A stretch of DNA of 36,205 bases from Bacteroidota bacterium (GTDB lineage Bacteria > Bacteroidota > Bacteroidia > Chitinophagales > Chitinophagaceae), in assembly GCA_004292575.1 (NCBI GenBank), contig RDXD01000367.1, positions 1 through 36,205 on the forward strand, given 5' to 3'. Made by a program: the position numbers and the translations under genes. Shown piece by piece: positions 10,617 through 20,700 of the stretch; the first letter of the stretch is position 1, and the number at the start of each line of letters is the position of its first letter. The notes beneath the pieces were generated by a model, which saw only the letters and a program-made list of their open reading frames with translations, had not been told where the DNA came from and did no database searches.

Positions 10617-11491
10617 TAAAACTGCTGCACCAATTCATCCTCCTCAGTCCAGCCAAGTTTTACCACCAGTTCGCGCTGCATCCAGTAGCGGGCTTCCGGC
10701 AATATTTCAAAGTTGTTTAAAGTGCGGAGGCTTCGTTCAAACATCGCTTCATCTCCTCGAAAAAGATGATTGATGTATTGATACTTTTCATTGATTGTCA
10801 ATGCTTTACGAAGGTCTGCAACCCTAAGGTCACTGTTGGTAGCCAGATGGTCTGCCAGCACGGGCTCGGCTATAAACGCCTCATTTAAGTTGGGCACTGG
10901 AGCGGAAACCACTTGATTGGCGGTGCTGCCAAATGCTCTGGCCGATAGTACACCGTTGGCGCCGCCAACCGCGGAGTTTTTTATAAAATCTGGAAGCGTT
11001 GGTGGTGGCAAATATTGCTCTTGGGCATCTTGTTGAAGCACGCCGGACACTCTTTTTACCGGTTCGTGCTTGATGGTTTCAGGCTCAACACTAAGCTCGT
11101 ACACCACAGGCATTTCGTGGGGCTGAAGCGCAGCTTGCGCCGCCACAGAGGGTGTGTAGGCGGGGGCCATGGGGTTAGAACCCACACGGCTTTGGGAATC
11201 TGCCAACGGCACCCTTACTGCCTCAGTTAAACCTGTTTGAAGCACCTGAGCGGGCGGCTGCGGCCCCTTGGTGTCCCCATCAATCACCGGCTGGGCCTGT
11301 GGTAAATCGACCATCGGCGTAAAGCCCACTGGCAACCAAACCGATACAGCCCCACAACCACCATCTGCTGCCGGGCGACTGTCAATTAATTGGTTGCGGA
11401 TCCGATCGATGGTTATGAGCAATTGCGCGGGTGTAGCATCTGATTGGGCTTGCAACAGCAGTTTGTGAATAAGTGGTTGTATGGTTTCCAT
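10589..11491 (-). CDS. Conserved hypothetical protein (low-complexity N-terminal two thirds, compact C-terminal domain)
   Basis: 300 aa ORF; C-terminal 'LRKALTINEKYQYINHLFRGDEAMFERSLRTLNNFEILPEARYWMQRELVVKLGW' looks like a conserved domain; the rest is Pro/Ala/Gln-rich. Confidence 0.7.
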   Translation of the reverse strand: METIQPLIHKLLLQAQSDATPAQLLITIDRIRNQLIDSRPAADGGCGAVSVWLPVGFTPMVDLPQAQPVIDGDTKGPQPPAQVLQTGLTEAVRVPLADSQSRVGSNPMAPAYTPSVAAQAALQPHEMPVVYELSVEPETIKHEPVKRVSGVLQQDAQEQYLPPPTLPDFIKNSAVGGANGVLSARAFGSTANQVVSAPVPNLNEAFIAEPVLADHLATNSDLRVADLRKALTINEKYQYINHLFRGDEAMFERSLRTLNNFEILPEARYWMQRELVVKLGWTEEDELVQQFYHLVSRRFS

Positions 11492-11576
11492 GCGGTTGAA
11501 TTAATTTCGTGCCTTTTATTGGCCCATAAAGGTACTTATACCCAACGTAAAGCCACCGGCACTAATTATACACACC

Positions 11577-12161
11577 ATGTTTATTGAGCCCAATTTAACA
11601 GGAGAACGGCGCGGGTGGATAGAGGTTATTTGCGGTAGCATGTTTAGTGGAAAAACCGAAGAGCTGATAAGGCGATTAAAGCGGGCCCGGATTGCCAATC
11701 TAAAAGTGGAAATTTTTAAGCCTGCCATCGACACCCGATACGATGTGCAAAACATTGTAAGTCACGACGACAACTCCATAACCAGCAGCCCCATTGATAA
11801 CTCGCAGAAAATACTGCTTTTTGCCCAAGGCGTGGATGTGGTGGGCATAGACGAGGCGCAGTTTTTTGACCCCGAAATAACACAGGTGTGTCAACAGTTG
11901 GCGCTGGGTGGCTCGCGGGTAATTGTGGCAGGGTTAGACATGGATTACATGGGTAAACCCTTTGGCCAAATGCCACACTTGTTAGCCGTGGCCGACTACA
12001 TTACCAAGCTGCACGCCATTTGTGTGGAATGCGGTAATATGGCCAGCTTTAGCCATCGTAAACAAAACCATGGGAAATTGGTGCTGCTGGGCGAAACGGA
12101 CCTATACGAGCCACTGTGCCGCAAACACTATTTTCAAAAAACGGCTGTCCAACCCCAGTAA
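11577..12161 (+). CDS. tdk: Thymidine kinase
   Basis: P-loop '[25 protein letters not shown]', '[11 protein letters not shown]', '[16 protein letters not shown]', Cys pairs '[10 protein letters not shown]'. Confidence 0.96.
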   Translation: MFIEPNLTGERRGWIEVICGSMFSGKTEELIRRLKRARIANLKVEIFKPAIDTRYDVQNIVSHDDNSITSSPIDNSQKILLFAQGVDVVGIDEAQFFDPEITQVCQQLALGGSRVIVAGLDMDYMGKPFGQMPHLLAVADYITKLHAICVECGNMASFSHRKQNHGKLVLLGETDLYEPLCRKHYFQKTAVQPQ

Positions 12162-12188
12162 CCCAACATTAAAAACAGAACCTTCGCC

Positions 12189-12848
12189 ATGCAACTGCAT
12201 CAATTGCAAGCCTTAATTGTAAAAGACCTTCGGCTGGAATGGCGACAGCAGCAAAACCTGTATGGCTTGTTGATTTATGCCATCAGCACCATATTTGTAT
12301 TGTATCTGGCAGCCGGACAACCACCAGCCAAAAGCTGGAATGCCTTGTTTTGGACTACCCAGCTCTTTATAGTGGTAAATGCGGTGGTCAAAAGCTTTGT
12401 AGGCGAACCAGCTGGTAGGCAGCTTTACCACTACACCATTGCCAGCCCACTAGTTTTTTTGGGGTCTAAAATGATTTTGAACACAGCCTATATGCTGGTG
12501 CTGAGCATCTTAAGCATGCTGCTCTTTAGGCTACTGCTGGGCAACAGGGTACAAAATGGAGGTCTTTTTACCGTGATTGTTTTATTAGGTGGCATGGGAT
12601 TATCGCTGCTGTTCACCATGCTTAGTGCTATAGCCAGCAAGGCGCGCCAGCAAGCCAGCCTTATAGCCATTTTGGGCTTCCCCATCATTATTCCCCAGCT
12701 GGTATTGCTGGTGCGGGTAAGCCGGGCTGCCTTTGGCGAAGTGTTTAAAGCTGGTGCAGTGGTAGAGCTGTGCAGCCTACTGCTGGCCCTAGATGTATTG
12801 GTGGTTATAATGGCAGCCATTTTATTTCCCTATTTGTGGAAAGACTGA
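12189..12848 (+). CDS. ccmB: Heme exporter protein CcmB (cytochrome c maturation)
   Basis: Six-TM-like hydrophobic protein starting 'IVKDLRLEWRQQQNLYGLLIYAISTIFVLYLA', with 'PLVFLGSKMILN' and 'LIAILGFPIIIPQLVLLVRVSR'. Confidence 0.82.
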   Translation: MQLHQLQALIVKDLRLEWRQQQNLYGLLIYAISTIFVLYLAAGQPPAKSWNALFWTTQLFIVVNAVVKSFVGEPAGRQLYHYTIASPLVFLGSKMILNTAYMLVLSILSMLLFRLLLGNRVQNGGLFTVIVLLGGMGLSLLFTMLSAIASKARQQASLIAILGFPIIIPQLVLLVRVSRAAFGEVFKAGAVVELCSLLLALDVLVVIMAAILFPYLWKD

Positions 12849-12881
12849 TGCAGATGCTAGTGGCAAAGGGAAAAGTGCCCC

Positions 12882-13001
12882 ATGGCTAAACGAAAGTGTG
12901 CAGATAAAAAGTGCGGCCATGCCATAGAAAACACGATTCCAAAGACTTGTGCTTATGGTTTCAATATCGACCCGAACACTTTAAAAAAACTTTTTTCATA
13001 A
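12882..13001 (+). CDS. Candidate 39-aa Cys-containing small protein
   Basis: My translation: MAKRKCADKKCGHAIENTIPKTCAYGFNIDPNTLKKLFS*, lying in an otherwise unassigned gap; below the size cutoff of the supplied ORF track. Confidence 0.2.
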   Translation: MAKRKCADKKCGHAIENTIPKTCAYGFNIDPNTLKKLFS

Positions 13002-13071
13002 ATCAAACAGTTGCGCCTAATTTTCGCTTGACAAGCACCCACTGAAGCGGCGTAGCTTTAAACTAAAATAC

Positions 13072-14262
13072 ATGGTACCAGCCATAAGAACTGCCTTTAA
13101 TGCAGCCTTTACCTCCGAGAAATACGAGGCTTTTTTACATGACTTAAACGCCAAACACCCCGGCGATATTGAGTTTAGGATTGCGGAAACGCCCATTTAC
13201 GTGGATAAAGCCTTTACCCAAAAAGTGATGGCAGCCTGCGAAAGCATTGTGGACGTGATAGTGCGCCCCGATTTTTTGGAGCTCACCAAAGACGCCATTC
13301 CAGCCAACGTAAGGGTGCCTAACGAAACGCCATACAGTGATTTTATTGCCTTTGACTTTGGCATTTGCCAAAATAAAAGCGGTGAGTTAGAACCCCAATT
13401 GATTGAAATGCAGGGTTTTCCAACCTTGTTTGCCTACCAAATTTGGGATGCTGAGGTAAGCGATACCCATTTTGGAAAACCAACCGGCTACGATAGCTAT
13501 TTAAACGGCTATACGCCCGAAACCTATGCGGCGCTTTTAAAGCGGATTATACTGGGCAGCTGCAAACCTGAGGAAGTGGTGCTGCTGGAAATTTACCCCG
13601 ACGCTCAAAAAACCCGCATCGACTTTAAGTGCACAAAAGACTATGTGGGGATTGAAACCGTATGCCTAACCCAACTAAAGGCGGATGGCTTGAAGCTTTA
13701 CTACACCAAAGATGGAAAACGGCAAAATATAGAGCGCATTTACAACCGCTTAATTTTTGATGATTTGCACAAACAAGTGCTTCCCGAAGGTACCATTGAC
13801 ATTACCCAACCCTGGCAAGTGCAATGGTGTCCGCACCCCAATTGGTTTTACCGCATTAGCAAATACACTTTGCCTTTTATAAACAGCCCTTATGTACCCA
13901 AAACACAATTTGTGCACCTGCTGGAAAGCGTACCTGCCGATTTGGAAAACTATGTGTTGAAGCCCTTGTTTAGCTTTGCGGGCCAGGGCGTTATCATTGA
14001 TGTAAAGCCCGAAGACATAACGGCACTTACCGACCCAGAAAACTGGATTTTGCAGCAAAAAGTGCAATATGCTGCGGCCGTACAAACCCCAGATGAGCCT
14101 GCAAAAGCCGAAATACGGATTTTCTATTTTTGGGAAAAGGGAGCGGCCCGTCCCGTGGGTGCGCAAAATTTAGCCCGCCTAAGTAAGGGCAAAATGATTG
14201 GGGTACGCTACAATGCCGACAAAACCTGGGTGGGCGGCAGCTTGGTGTATTTTGAGCAATAG
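13072..14262 (+). CDS. Conserved hypothetical protein with ATP-grasp-like C-terminal half
   Basis: 396 aa; 'YVLKPLFSFAGQGVIIDV' (Lys + Gly-rich loop), hinge-like 'NWILQQKVQYA', 'AEIRIFYFW' resemble an ATP-grasp core. Confidence 0.65.
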   Translation: MVPAIRTAFNAAFTSEKYEAFLHDLNAKHPGDIEFRIAETPIYVDKAFTQKVMAACESIVDVIVRPDFLELTKDAIPANVRVPNETPYSDFIAFDFGICQNKSGELEPQLIEMQGFPTLFAYQIWDAEVSDTHFGKPTGYDSYLNGYTPETYAALLKRIILGSCKPEEVVLLEIYPDAQKTRIDFKCTKDYVGIETVCLTQLKADGLKLYYTKDGKRQNIERIYNRLIFDDLHKQVLPEGTIDITQPWQVQWCPHPNWFYRISKYTLPFINSPYVPKTQFVHLLESVPADLENYVLKPLFSFAGQGVIIDVKPEDITALTDPENWILQQKVQYAAAVQTPDEPAKAEIRIFYFWEKGAARPVGAQNLARLSKGKMIGVRYNADKTWVGGSLVYFEQ

Positions 14263-14265
14263 CCG

Positions 14266-15147
14266 CTAAGCCATCAGTCCTTTAGGCACTTGGTGGAGCT
14301 TGCTTGCTGGCACCAACAAAAAATTGTGGCTGTGCTGGTGGCGGCGGTCAATGGTGGCCGAGGGTACGAGCCCTTTTTCTTCGTCAATAAAAAAATACTT
14401 GTAGCCACAGGGCGATACTATGGATTCAATTTCAGCGCCGGTTTGGGTACGCAGCACTTCCGTCAAAATGAAAGGCTTGTCCATTTCTAATATGCGACGC
14501 ATGCCCTGCAACACGTACGGCTCGGCGCCTTCGATATCCATTTTTACCACATCTATGGGCCTTTTAATCACATTATCCATGGTATCTGTAGGCACCGTAA
14601 TACTTGCACTGCTGGCACCCTCATTTTTTAACGATGGCGTATAAATATCATGGGCGTTAAAATACAACGTTTCCTTGCCTTTGCTATGGCTGAGGGCCAT
14701 GGCGTGCAGGTTAACCTGAGACGCTAAGCCGACATTGTGGTCCAAGTTAGCTTTTAGCGCTGCCACATTCTGTGGCAATGGTTCAAAAGCCTCCACCCAA
14801 AGCTTGGGGTTAGCACCCAAAGCCATCAGTACAAACTGTCCTACATTGGCGCCTACATCCACCACCACCTTGGCTTGTGCACAAAGTTCTAGCCAAACCT
14901 GCTTACTTACTTTTTCGTTGTAAAACAAACCAAAACGCATCAGTCGGTTATCGCTAAAGGAATTGCTACTCAGCAGCCGCATGTTCGACCCGTTGGGCAA
15001 AGCAATGCTGTAGGACCCCTGGGTTCCAAAGTACTTGGTAACGCCAGCAGCACCAATTTTCTTAAAAACTTCTACCTGTGGTTGCGTAAGGCGAATGGTT
15101 TTGGTAAAACGTACAAGGGCTTTTTTAGCGGAATTGATAAAACTCAT
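14266..15147 (-). CDS. FkbM family methyltransferase
   Basis: 'VVVDVGANVGQFVLMALG', 'VEAFEPLPQNVAALKANL', 'DVVKMDIEGAEPYVLQGMRRIL'. Start placed at MSFINSAKK; ORF extends to 15237. Confidence 0.9.
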   Translation of the reverse strand: MSFINSAKKALVRFTKTIRLTQPQVEVFKKIGAAGVTKYFGTQGSYSIALPNGSNMRLLSSNSFSDNRLMRFGLFYNEKVSKQVWLELCAQAKVVVDVGANVGQFVLMALGANPKLWVEAFEPLPQNVAALKANLDHNVGLASQVNLHAMALSHSKGKETLYFNAHDIYTPSLKNEGASSASITVPTDTMDNVIKRPIDVVKMDIEGAEPYVLQGMRRILEMDKPFILTEVLRTQTGAEIESIVSPCGYKYFFIDEEKGLVPSATIDRRHQHSHNFLLVPASKLHQVPKGLMA

Positions 15148-15200
15148 TTGTAAATGGGTTGTGGCGTGGTTGGAAAATTTTAATAGATAAAACAGAGAAA

Positions 15201-15590
15201 TCACTCTTTGGCTTCGGTAAACCATACCGGTTTCCAATCGTCCCAGCCGGCACTGTAGTTAATGGTAAGCTCCTCACCTGCCGCAATGGGGCGCATAGTT
15301 TTAACGGTAATGGTTTGCTTTCGATAGTCCATAATGTATTCGCAGGTGCTGGGCGACTCGTGATTGTACATGCTTACAAAACCCAAGCCGATGGCGCCTT
15401 TGCTTACATCGTTGCCCCATTCAAACACGTAGTTGTATAGCTTAGTGGTTTCCAAGGTAAGGCGGTCGGCCTTGCTAAGTACAATTACGGGTGCCACTTC
15501 AATAATCATATTGGCAGGTAAATACGCTTTGGTAAATACGCCTTTGCCCTTGGCACCAGCCTTGGCAATATACAGTGCGGAATGCAGCAT
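15201..15590 (-). CDS. Small SET domain-containing protein
   Basis: 'AGAKGKGVFTKAYLPANMIIEVAPVIVLS', 'GFVSMYNHESPSTCEYIMDY', 'AAGEELTINY'. Confidence 0.87.
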   Translation of the reverse strand: MLHSALYIAKAGAKGKGVFTKAYLPANMIIEVAPVIVLSKADRLTLETTKLYNYVFEWGNDVSKGAIGLGFVSMYNHESPSTCEYIMDYRKQTITVKTMRPIAAGEELTINYSAGWDDWKPVWFTEAKE

Positions 15591-15624
15591 GGTTAAACCG
15601 TTGGCCGTGGCCGGTTGTTTTTAA

Positions 15625-16887
15625 TTATGGTGCAAATAAAAGGTAACAAATAATGATGGCCGCCACCACGCCAATAAAATCGGCCAGCAAGCCCGCCCAA
15701 ATGGCATAGCGCACTTTTTTTATACCTACGCTGCCAAAATACAGGGCTATAATATAAAAAGTGGTATCGGCACTGCCCTGAAAGGTGCTGGCCAGTTTTC
15801 CCACAAAGCTGTCGGGGCCATGTACTTTAAAAATATCGAGCATAAGCCCCCGTGCACCGCTGCCGCTAAAGGGTTTCATAATGGCCACAGGCAATGCCGG
15901 CACAAATTCTGTGGCCATGCCCAACTGGGTAATTATCCACGAAACGCCCCCAATAATGGCATCTAAGGCACCGCTGTCTCTAAACACCCTAATACCCACC
16001 AACAACCCCACCAAATAAGGAATTACTTTTAAAATAACCTCCCAGCCGCCTTTGGCACCTTCAATAAACGCCTCAAATACGTTTACCTTTTTTACCATGC
16101 CGCCAATAATAAAGGCTGCAATTATGGAAAAAAGCAGCAGGTTGCCCAGCACCTTGCTAAAGGTTTCTTTGGTAAACAAGCGTGGCGGCCCATTGGGGTC
16201 TTGGGCAGGCAAGCCGTGTATAAACCAGGCAAACAAAGCCACCCCAGCCAGCAGTGCTGCTATCCAGCCCACCAGCACCACATCAAACCTAATGCGCTGC
16301 CACAGACCAGTTACAATAATGCTGGCCATGGTGGCCACTACGGTAGCCAGCATAAGGGGTATAAAAACGCTGTTGGGATCGGCACTACCGGCCCCGGCTC
16401 TGTACGCAATAATGGTAAGGGGTATAAGGGTTAGGCCACTGGTGTGCAACACCAAAAACATAATTTGGGCATTGCTGGCAGTATCCTTTTTGGGGTTAAG
16501 GGTTTGAAGGCTTTCCATGGCTTTCAGTCCAAATGGAGTTGCCGCGTTGTCAAGGCCCAACATATTGGCACTAAAATTCATTACCATTTGGCCCATGGCA
16601 GGGTGGTTAGCGGGCACCTCGGGAAAAAGGCGCCGCATAAACGGATTGAGTTTGCGGGCAATAAAATTTACCGCACCAGCCTTTTCTCCAATGTTCATCA
16701 ACCCCAAAAAAAACACCATCACCCCGGTTAGCGGCAACGCCACATCCATCACACTGCTTTTGCTGGCCTCAAAAATCCCATCAACCAGCTTCTTAAAAAT
16801 CTCATAATCTTGAAACACAATCAGCTTGATGAGCGCAATGGCAAAACCCACTACAAAAAATGCAATCCAAACATAATTGAGGGCCAT
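15625..16887 (-). CDS. Nucleoside-recognition (Gate) domain membrane protein, SpmA/SpmB-like fusion
   Basis: 'LPLTGVMVFFLGLMNIGEKAG', 'MVMNFSANMLGLDNAATPFGLKAMESLQ', second half 'VIPYLVGLLVGIRVFRDSGALDAII', 'STFQGSADTTFYIIALYFGSVGIKKVRYA'. Confidence 0.88.
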   Translation of the reverse strand: MALNYVWIAFFVVGFAIALIKLIVFQDYEIFKKLVDGIFEASKSSVMDVALPLTGVMVFFLGLMNIGEKAGAVNFIARKLNPFMRRLFPEVPANHPAMGQMVMNFSANMLGLDNAATPFGLKAMESLQTLNPKKDTASNAQIMFLVLHTSGLTLIPLTIIAYRAGAGSADPNSVFIPLMLATVVATMASIIVTGLWQRIRFDVVLVGWIAALLAGVALFAWFIHGLPAQDPNGPPRLFTKETFSKVLGNLLLFSIIAAFIIGGMVKKVNVFEAFIEGAKGGWEVILKVIPYLVGLLVGIRVFRDSGALDAIIGGVSWIITQLGMATEFVPALPVAIMKPFSGSGARGLMLDIFKVHGPDSFVGKLASTFQGSADTTFYIIALYFGSVGIKKVRYAIWAGLLADFIGVVAAIIICYLLFAP

Positions 16888-17043
16888 AGGCTTTAAAAAT
16901 TAGATGCGGAAAGATGCTACATTTTAACTAAACGGCCAACCAGGGCCAGATATCAACAATTAAAATGTAAATAATACACAGCAGCAATATTTTTCCTTTA
17001 CATTGCGGTGCTGCTTTTATTACATCACTAAAAAACGATTGCC

Positions 17044-18588
17044 ATGGCCGGTTCCACCGATTCCATACGCCAAAAAGCACCAGCATCTAAGCCGCTGCTT
17101 AGCAATGCCCAAATCGCCAACATGAGCGTGGGGTTTTTGGGCATACAATTTGCCTTTGGCCTACAAAATGCCAATGTAAGTCGCATTTTTCAAACCTTGG
17201 GTGCTAAGCTAGAAGAGATTCCTATTTTATGGATTGCTGCACCACTCACCGGCCTTATCATTCAGCCTATTATTGGCCATTTGAGCGATAAAACCTGGAT
17301 GCCTAAGTTGGGCCGCAGGCGCCCCTACTTTTTACTGGGGGCAGTGTTGGCTTCACTTGCCCTGCTGGTATTTCCCAATGTAAGTGCGCTTTGGATGGCC
17401 GCCATTTTACTCTGGCTGCTCGATGCTTCCATTAATATATCCATGGAGCCATTCAGAGCCTTTGTGGGTGATATGCTGCCCGACAGCCAGCGTACCAAGG
17501 GTTTTGCCATGCAAAGCTTTTTTATAGGTGTGGGTGCAGTTATTTCTTCGGCGCTACCCTACTTACTCACAAAAGCAGGTGTAGCCAACGAGGCCGCAGC
17601 AGGTGAAATTCCCAACTCGGTTAAGCTCTCTTTCACCATGGGTGCGGTTATTTATTTGGCTACCGTACTCTATACCGTATTGACCACCAAAGAGTACTCC
17701 CCTACGCAATTGGCCCAGTTTGGTGCTACCGAAGAAAGCCACGCCGTCAACATTAAAACGCCGCCTAGTGCCTTTATAAAAAAAGGGATTCTGTGGCTAG
17801 CGATTGGCCTGGTAGCAAGTGGTTGGTTATTTTGGCACAACAGCCAAAGCAGCCAACATTTAGAAAAAGAATTGTATGTGCTTACACTGGGCCTGGCTAC
17901 CTATGGACTGCTGCAAATGGTGGCTGCAGCCATGGCCAAAGCCCGCCAAACCAATGGGTTTGTGGAGGTGATGGACGACCTTAATTATTTGCCCACTACC
18001 ATGAAACAACTTGCGGTGGTACAGTTTTTTACATGGTTTGCACTTTTCTCTATGTGGATCTACTGCACACCCGCACTGGCGCAGCACATTTACAACACAA
18101 CCGATCCAGGCTCGGCGGCTTACAATAAAATGGGCAATTGGGTGGGTGTTCTCTTCGGCTTTTACAACGGGTTTTCGGCGCTATTTGCGTTTTTGCTGCC
18201 AGTAATCGAAAAAAAGTATTCGCGGCCCGTTACACGCATGGTTGCCCTTATTGCCGGTGGTCTTGGCCTCATCTCATTCTATTTTTTCAAAAACGATCAG
18301 CTGCTTATCATTAGCATGGCCGGGATTGGCTTTGCATGGGCCAGCATTTTGGCCATGCCGTACTCCATGCTTACCCAGGCTCTGCCAGCACAAAAAATGG
18401 GGGTTTACATGGGCATTTTCAACTTCTTTATCGTTATTCCTCAAATATTGGCAGCCACGCTTTTGGGTTTTCTAACCAAGCAGCTTTTTAACGGACAGGC
18501 CATTTTTACCATCATTGTAGGTGGTGCCTCTATGCTGGTGGCTGCTTTGCTTACGCTGCGCATAAAAGACCAAAAACCGCAGCACTAA
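17044..18588 (+). CDS. MFS transporter, SLC45/maltose-transporter-like
   Basis: 'NMSVGFLGIQFAFGLQNANVSRIFQTLGA', 'PLTGLIIQPIIGHLSDKTWMPKLGRRRPYFLLGA', multiple TM segments. Confidence 0.87.
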   Translation: MAGSTDSIRQKAPASKPLLSNAQIANMSVGFLGIQFAFGLQNANVSRIFQTLGAKLEEIPILWIAAPLTGLIIQPIIGHLSDKTWMPKLGRRRPYFLLGAVLASLALLVFPNVSALWMAAILLWLLDASINISMEPFRAFVGDMLPDSQRTKGFAMQSFFIGVGAVISSALPYLLTKAGVANEAAAGEIPNSVKLSFTMGAVIYLATVLYTVLTTKEYSPTQLAQFGATEESHAVNIKTPPSAFIKKGILWLAIGLVASGWLFWHNSQSSQHLEKELYVLTLGLATYGLLQMVAAAMAKARQTNGFVEVMDDLNYLPTTMKQLAVVQFFTWFALFSMWIYCTPALAQHIYNTTDPGSAAYNKMGNWVGVLFGFYNGFSALFAFLLPVIEKKYSRPVTRMVALIAGGLGLISFYFFKNDQLLIISMAGIGFAWASILAMPYSMLTQALPAQKMGVYMGIFNFFIVIPQILAATLLGFLTKQLFNGQAIFTIIVGGASMLVAALLTLRIKDQKPQH

Positions 18589-18777
18589 TACCAACGCTGC
18601 CCTTCCAAGCCAAAACGCAGCTTGCCATAAACAGGGGTTGGCCGTTTGGGAAAAGTATAAGATAGATAGAACGCATGAATTTTAGAACGCTTGGGCGCAC
18701 TAGGCATCAAAGCCCCGAGTAAAAAAGACAATCGCAAAACAATGGCAGGCATTGGCCTGCGCAACAAAAATTTAGAT

Positions 18778-20667
18778 ATGAACTTTGCCAGAAGAAAATG
18801 GTTGGCCGCCGCGGTGCTGTTTTTATTTGCCAGCACCAGCTGCACTATAGCCCAAACCCCCACCCTATACCCCACGCACTGGTGGGCAGGCATGAAGTTG
18901 AATACGCTGCAGCTGCTGATACATGGCCCAAAAGTGGGCCAATTTAGCAATGCCACCTGCGCTTACCCCGGTGTGCGGGTGCTGAAGGTGACCAAAGCCG
19001 AAAGCCCCAACTACCTCATTGTAGATTTGCAAATAGGCGCTGCGGCAAAACCCGGCACCATGCAATTGCTGCTGAGGCAAAATGGCCAACAGCTTACGGT
19101 ACCCTTTGAACTAAAAACACGCCGCCCGGGCCGCGGCAGACAGTTTGTACAGGGCGTTACCAGTGCCGATTTGGTGTATCTCATCATGCCCGACCGCTTT
19201 GCCAATGGCAACCCCGCCAACGACCGCATACCCGGCTACCGCGATACGGTTTGCGACCGCTCCAACCCATCCGCCCACCATGGTGGCGATATGGAAGGCG
19301 TTGTAAACCAACTGCCTTACCTCAAAAACCTGGGCGTAGGCGCTTTGTGGATGTGCCCCGTTGCAGAAAACGATATGCCCTGGCAAAACGAACCCGCCGG
19401 GCCCATCAGCGGCTACCATGGCTACTGGATTACCAACCACTATGCCATAGATAAACGCTATGGTGGTGCAGCTGCCTACAAAAACCTTTCGCAAAAAGCG
19501 CATGAGGCTGGCATCAAAATCATTCAAGATGCCGTGTACAACCATGTGGGCAACAGCCATTTCTTGTACCAAGATCAGCCTTTTGCAGCCATGTTTAACC
19601 AGTGGCCCAGCTACACTGCCAGCAACCACCGCGATGAACTGCTTACTAGCCGCTACAGCAGTGCCCAAGATAAAAAGGCCATGCTAGAAGGTTGGTTTAT
19701 GCCTCACCTGCCCGATTTAAACCTGGCCAACCCTTATATGGCCAACTTCATCATCCAAAATACCGTGTGGTGTACCGAAGAGTTTGGCGTGGATGCCTGG
19801 CGGGTGGATACCTATAAGTATTGCGATGAGGCATTTTTAAACCGCATTAACCGCGTGCTGTTGAACGAGTACCCCACCCTTACCATTTTTGGCGAAGCCT
19901 GGTGCAACACGGTAATAACCAGTGCGTATTTTGTGCGCAACAATATGAACATTGGATTTAAACACAACCTGCAAGGCGTAACCGACTTCCCCATGCAGGC
20001 TGCCATGGTGGGTGCTGTAAACCAGCCCTTTGGCTGGCACGAAGGTGTAAACCGCCTTATGACCACACTTAGCCAAGATGGGCTGTACCAAGACCCCATG
20101 CGCAACTGTATTTTTTTAGACAACCACGATATGGACCGCTTTGGCACCATGGTGGGCGGCAATTGGCAGAAATATAAAATGGGCATGGGCCTGCTGCTTA
20201 CCCAGCGCGGCATACCACAACTCTACTACGGTAGCGAAATAGGCATGCTGAACGACAACGTAAACGGCGACGGAAAAAAGCGCAACGACTTTCCCGGCGG
20301 TTTTGCAGCCGATGCCGCCAACAAGTTTACGGCTACCGGCCGTACAGCGGTGGAAAACGACGTGTTTAATTGGATAAGCAAACTGGCAAACTTTCGGAAG
20401 CAGTCGCCGGCACTTACAGTAGGCACCACCCACGACCATTTGCCCATTGATGGTGGCGTATATGTCTATTTTAGAAAAACTGCGGCCCAAACCGTAATGT
20501 GCGTACTTAATACGGCCACCGAACAAAAAACCATTGACCTCAAACGCTACGCCGATGACGCTAAGGGTTTTACTGAAGCCAAAGATGTGCACAGCAACCA
20601 AGTGCTGCCGCTTAGCAATAAGTGGCAGGTGCCAGCACAAACCATATGGATACTGGAGCTCAAGTAG
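18778..20667 (+). CDS. Secreted/periplasmic GH13 alpha-amylase family enzyme (neopullulanase/SusA-like)
   Basis: Signal peptide 'MNFARRKWLAAAVLFLFASTSCTIAQ'; GH13 motifs 'DAVYNHVG', 'GVDAWRVDTYKY', 'IFGEAW', 'FLDNHDMDR'. ORF extends upstream to 18691. Confidence 0.94.
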   Translation: MNFARRKWLAAAVLFLFASTSCTIAQTPTLYPTHWWAGMKLNTLQLLIHGPKVGQFSNATCAYPGVRVLKVTKAESPNYLIVDLQIGAAAKPGTMQLLLRQNGQQLTVPFELKTRRPGRGRQFVQGVTSADLVYLIMPDRFANGNPANDRIPGYRDTVCDRSNPSAHHGGDMEGVVNQLPYLKNLGVGALWMCPVAENDMPWQNEPAGPISGYHGYWITNHYAIDKRYGGAAAYKNLSQKAHEAGIKIIQDAVYNHVGNSHFLYQDQPFAAMFNQWPSYTASNHRDELLTSRYSSAQDKKAMLEGWFMPHLPDLNLANPYMANFIIQNTVWCTEEFGVDAWRVDTYKYCDEAFLNRINRVLLNEYPTLTIFGEAWCNTVITSAYFVRNNMNIGFKHNLQGVTDFPMQAAMVGAVNQPFGWHEGVNRLMTTLSQDGLYQDPMRNCIFLDNHDMDRFGTMVGGNWQKYKMGMGLLLTQRGIPQLYYGSEIGMLNDNVNGDGKKRNDFPGGFAADAANKFTATGRTAVENDVFNWISKLANFRKQSPALTVGTTHDHLPIDGGVYVYFRKTAAQTVMCVLNTATEQKTIDLKRYADDAKGFTEAKDVHSNQVLPLSNKWQVPAQTIWILELK

Positions 20668-20700
20668 CTCGAGACTAAAAGCCAAAAACCATCGCAACAT

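Noticed and set aside
19111-19668. 185-aa minus-strand ORF
   Set aside because: Antisense to the GH13 catalytic region.
17044-20667. MFS transporter + GH13 amylase as a novel polysaccharide utilisation locus
   Set aside because: No SusC/SusD pair or regulator nearby; an ordinary maltodextrin uptake/degradation pair explains it.
20116-20700. 194-aa minus-strand ORF
   Set aside because: Antisense to the 3' end of the GH13 gene; no domain signal.
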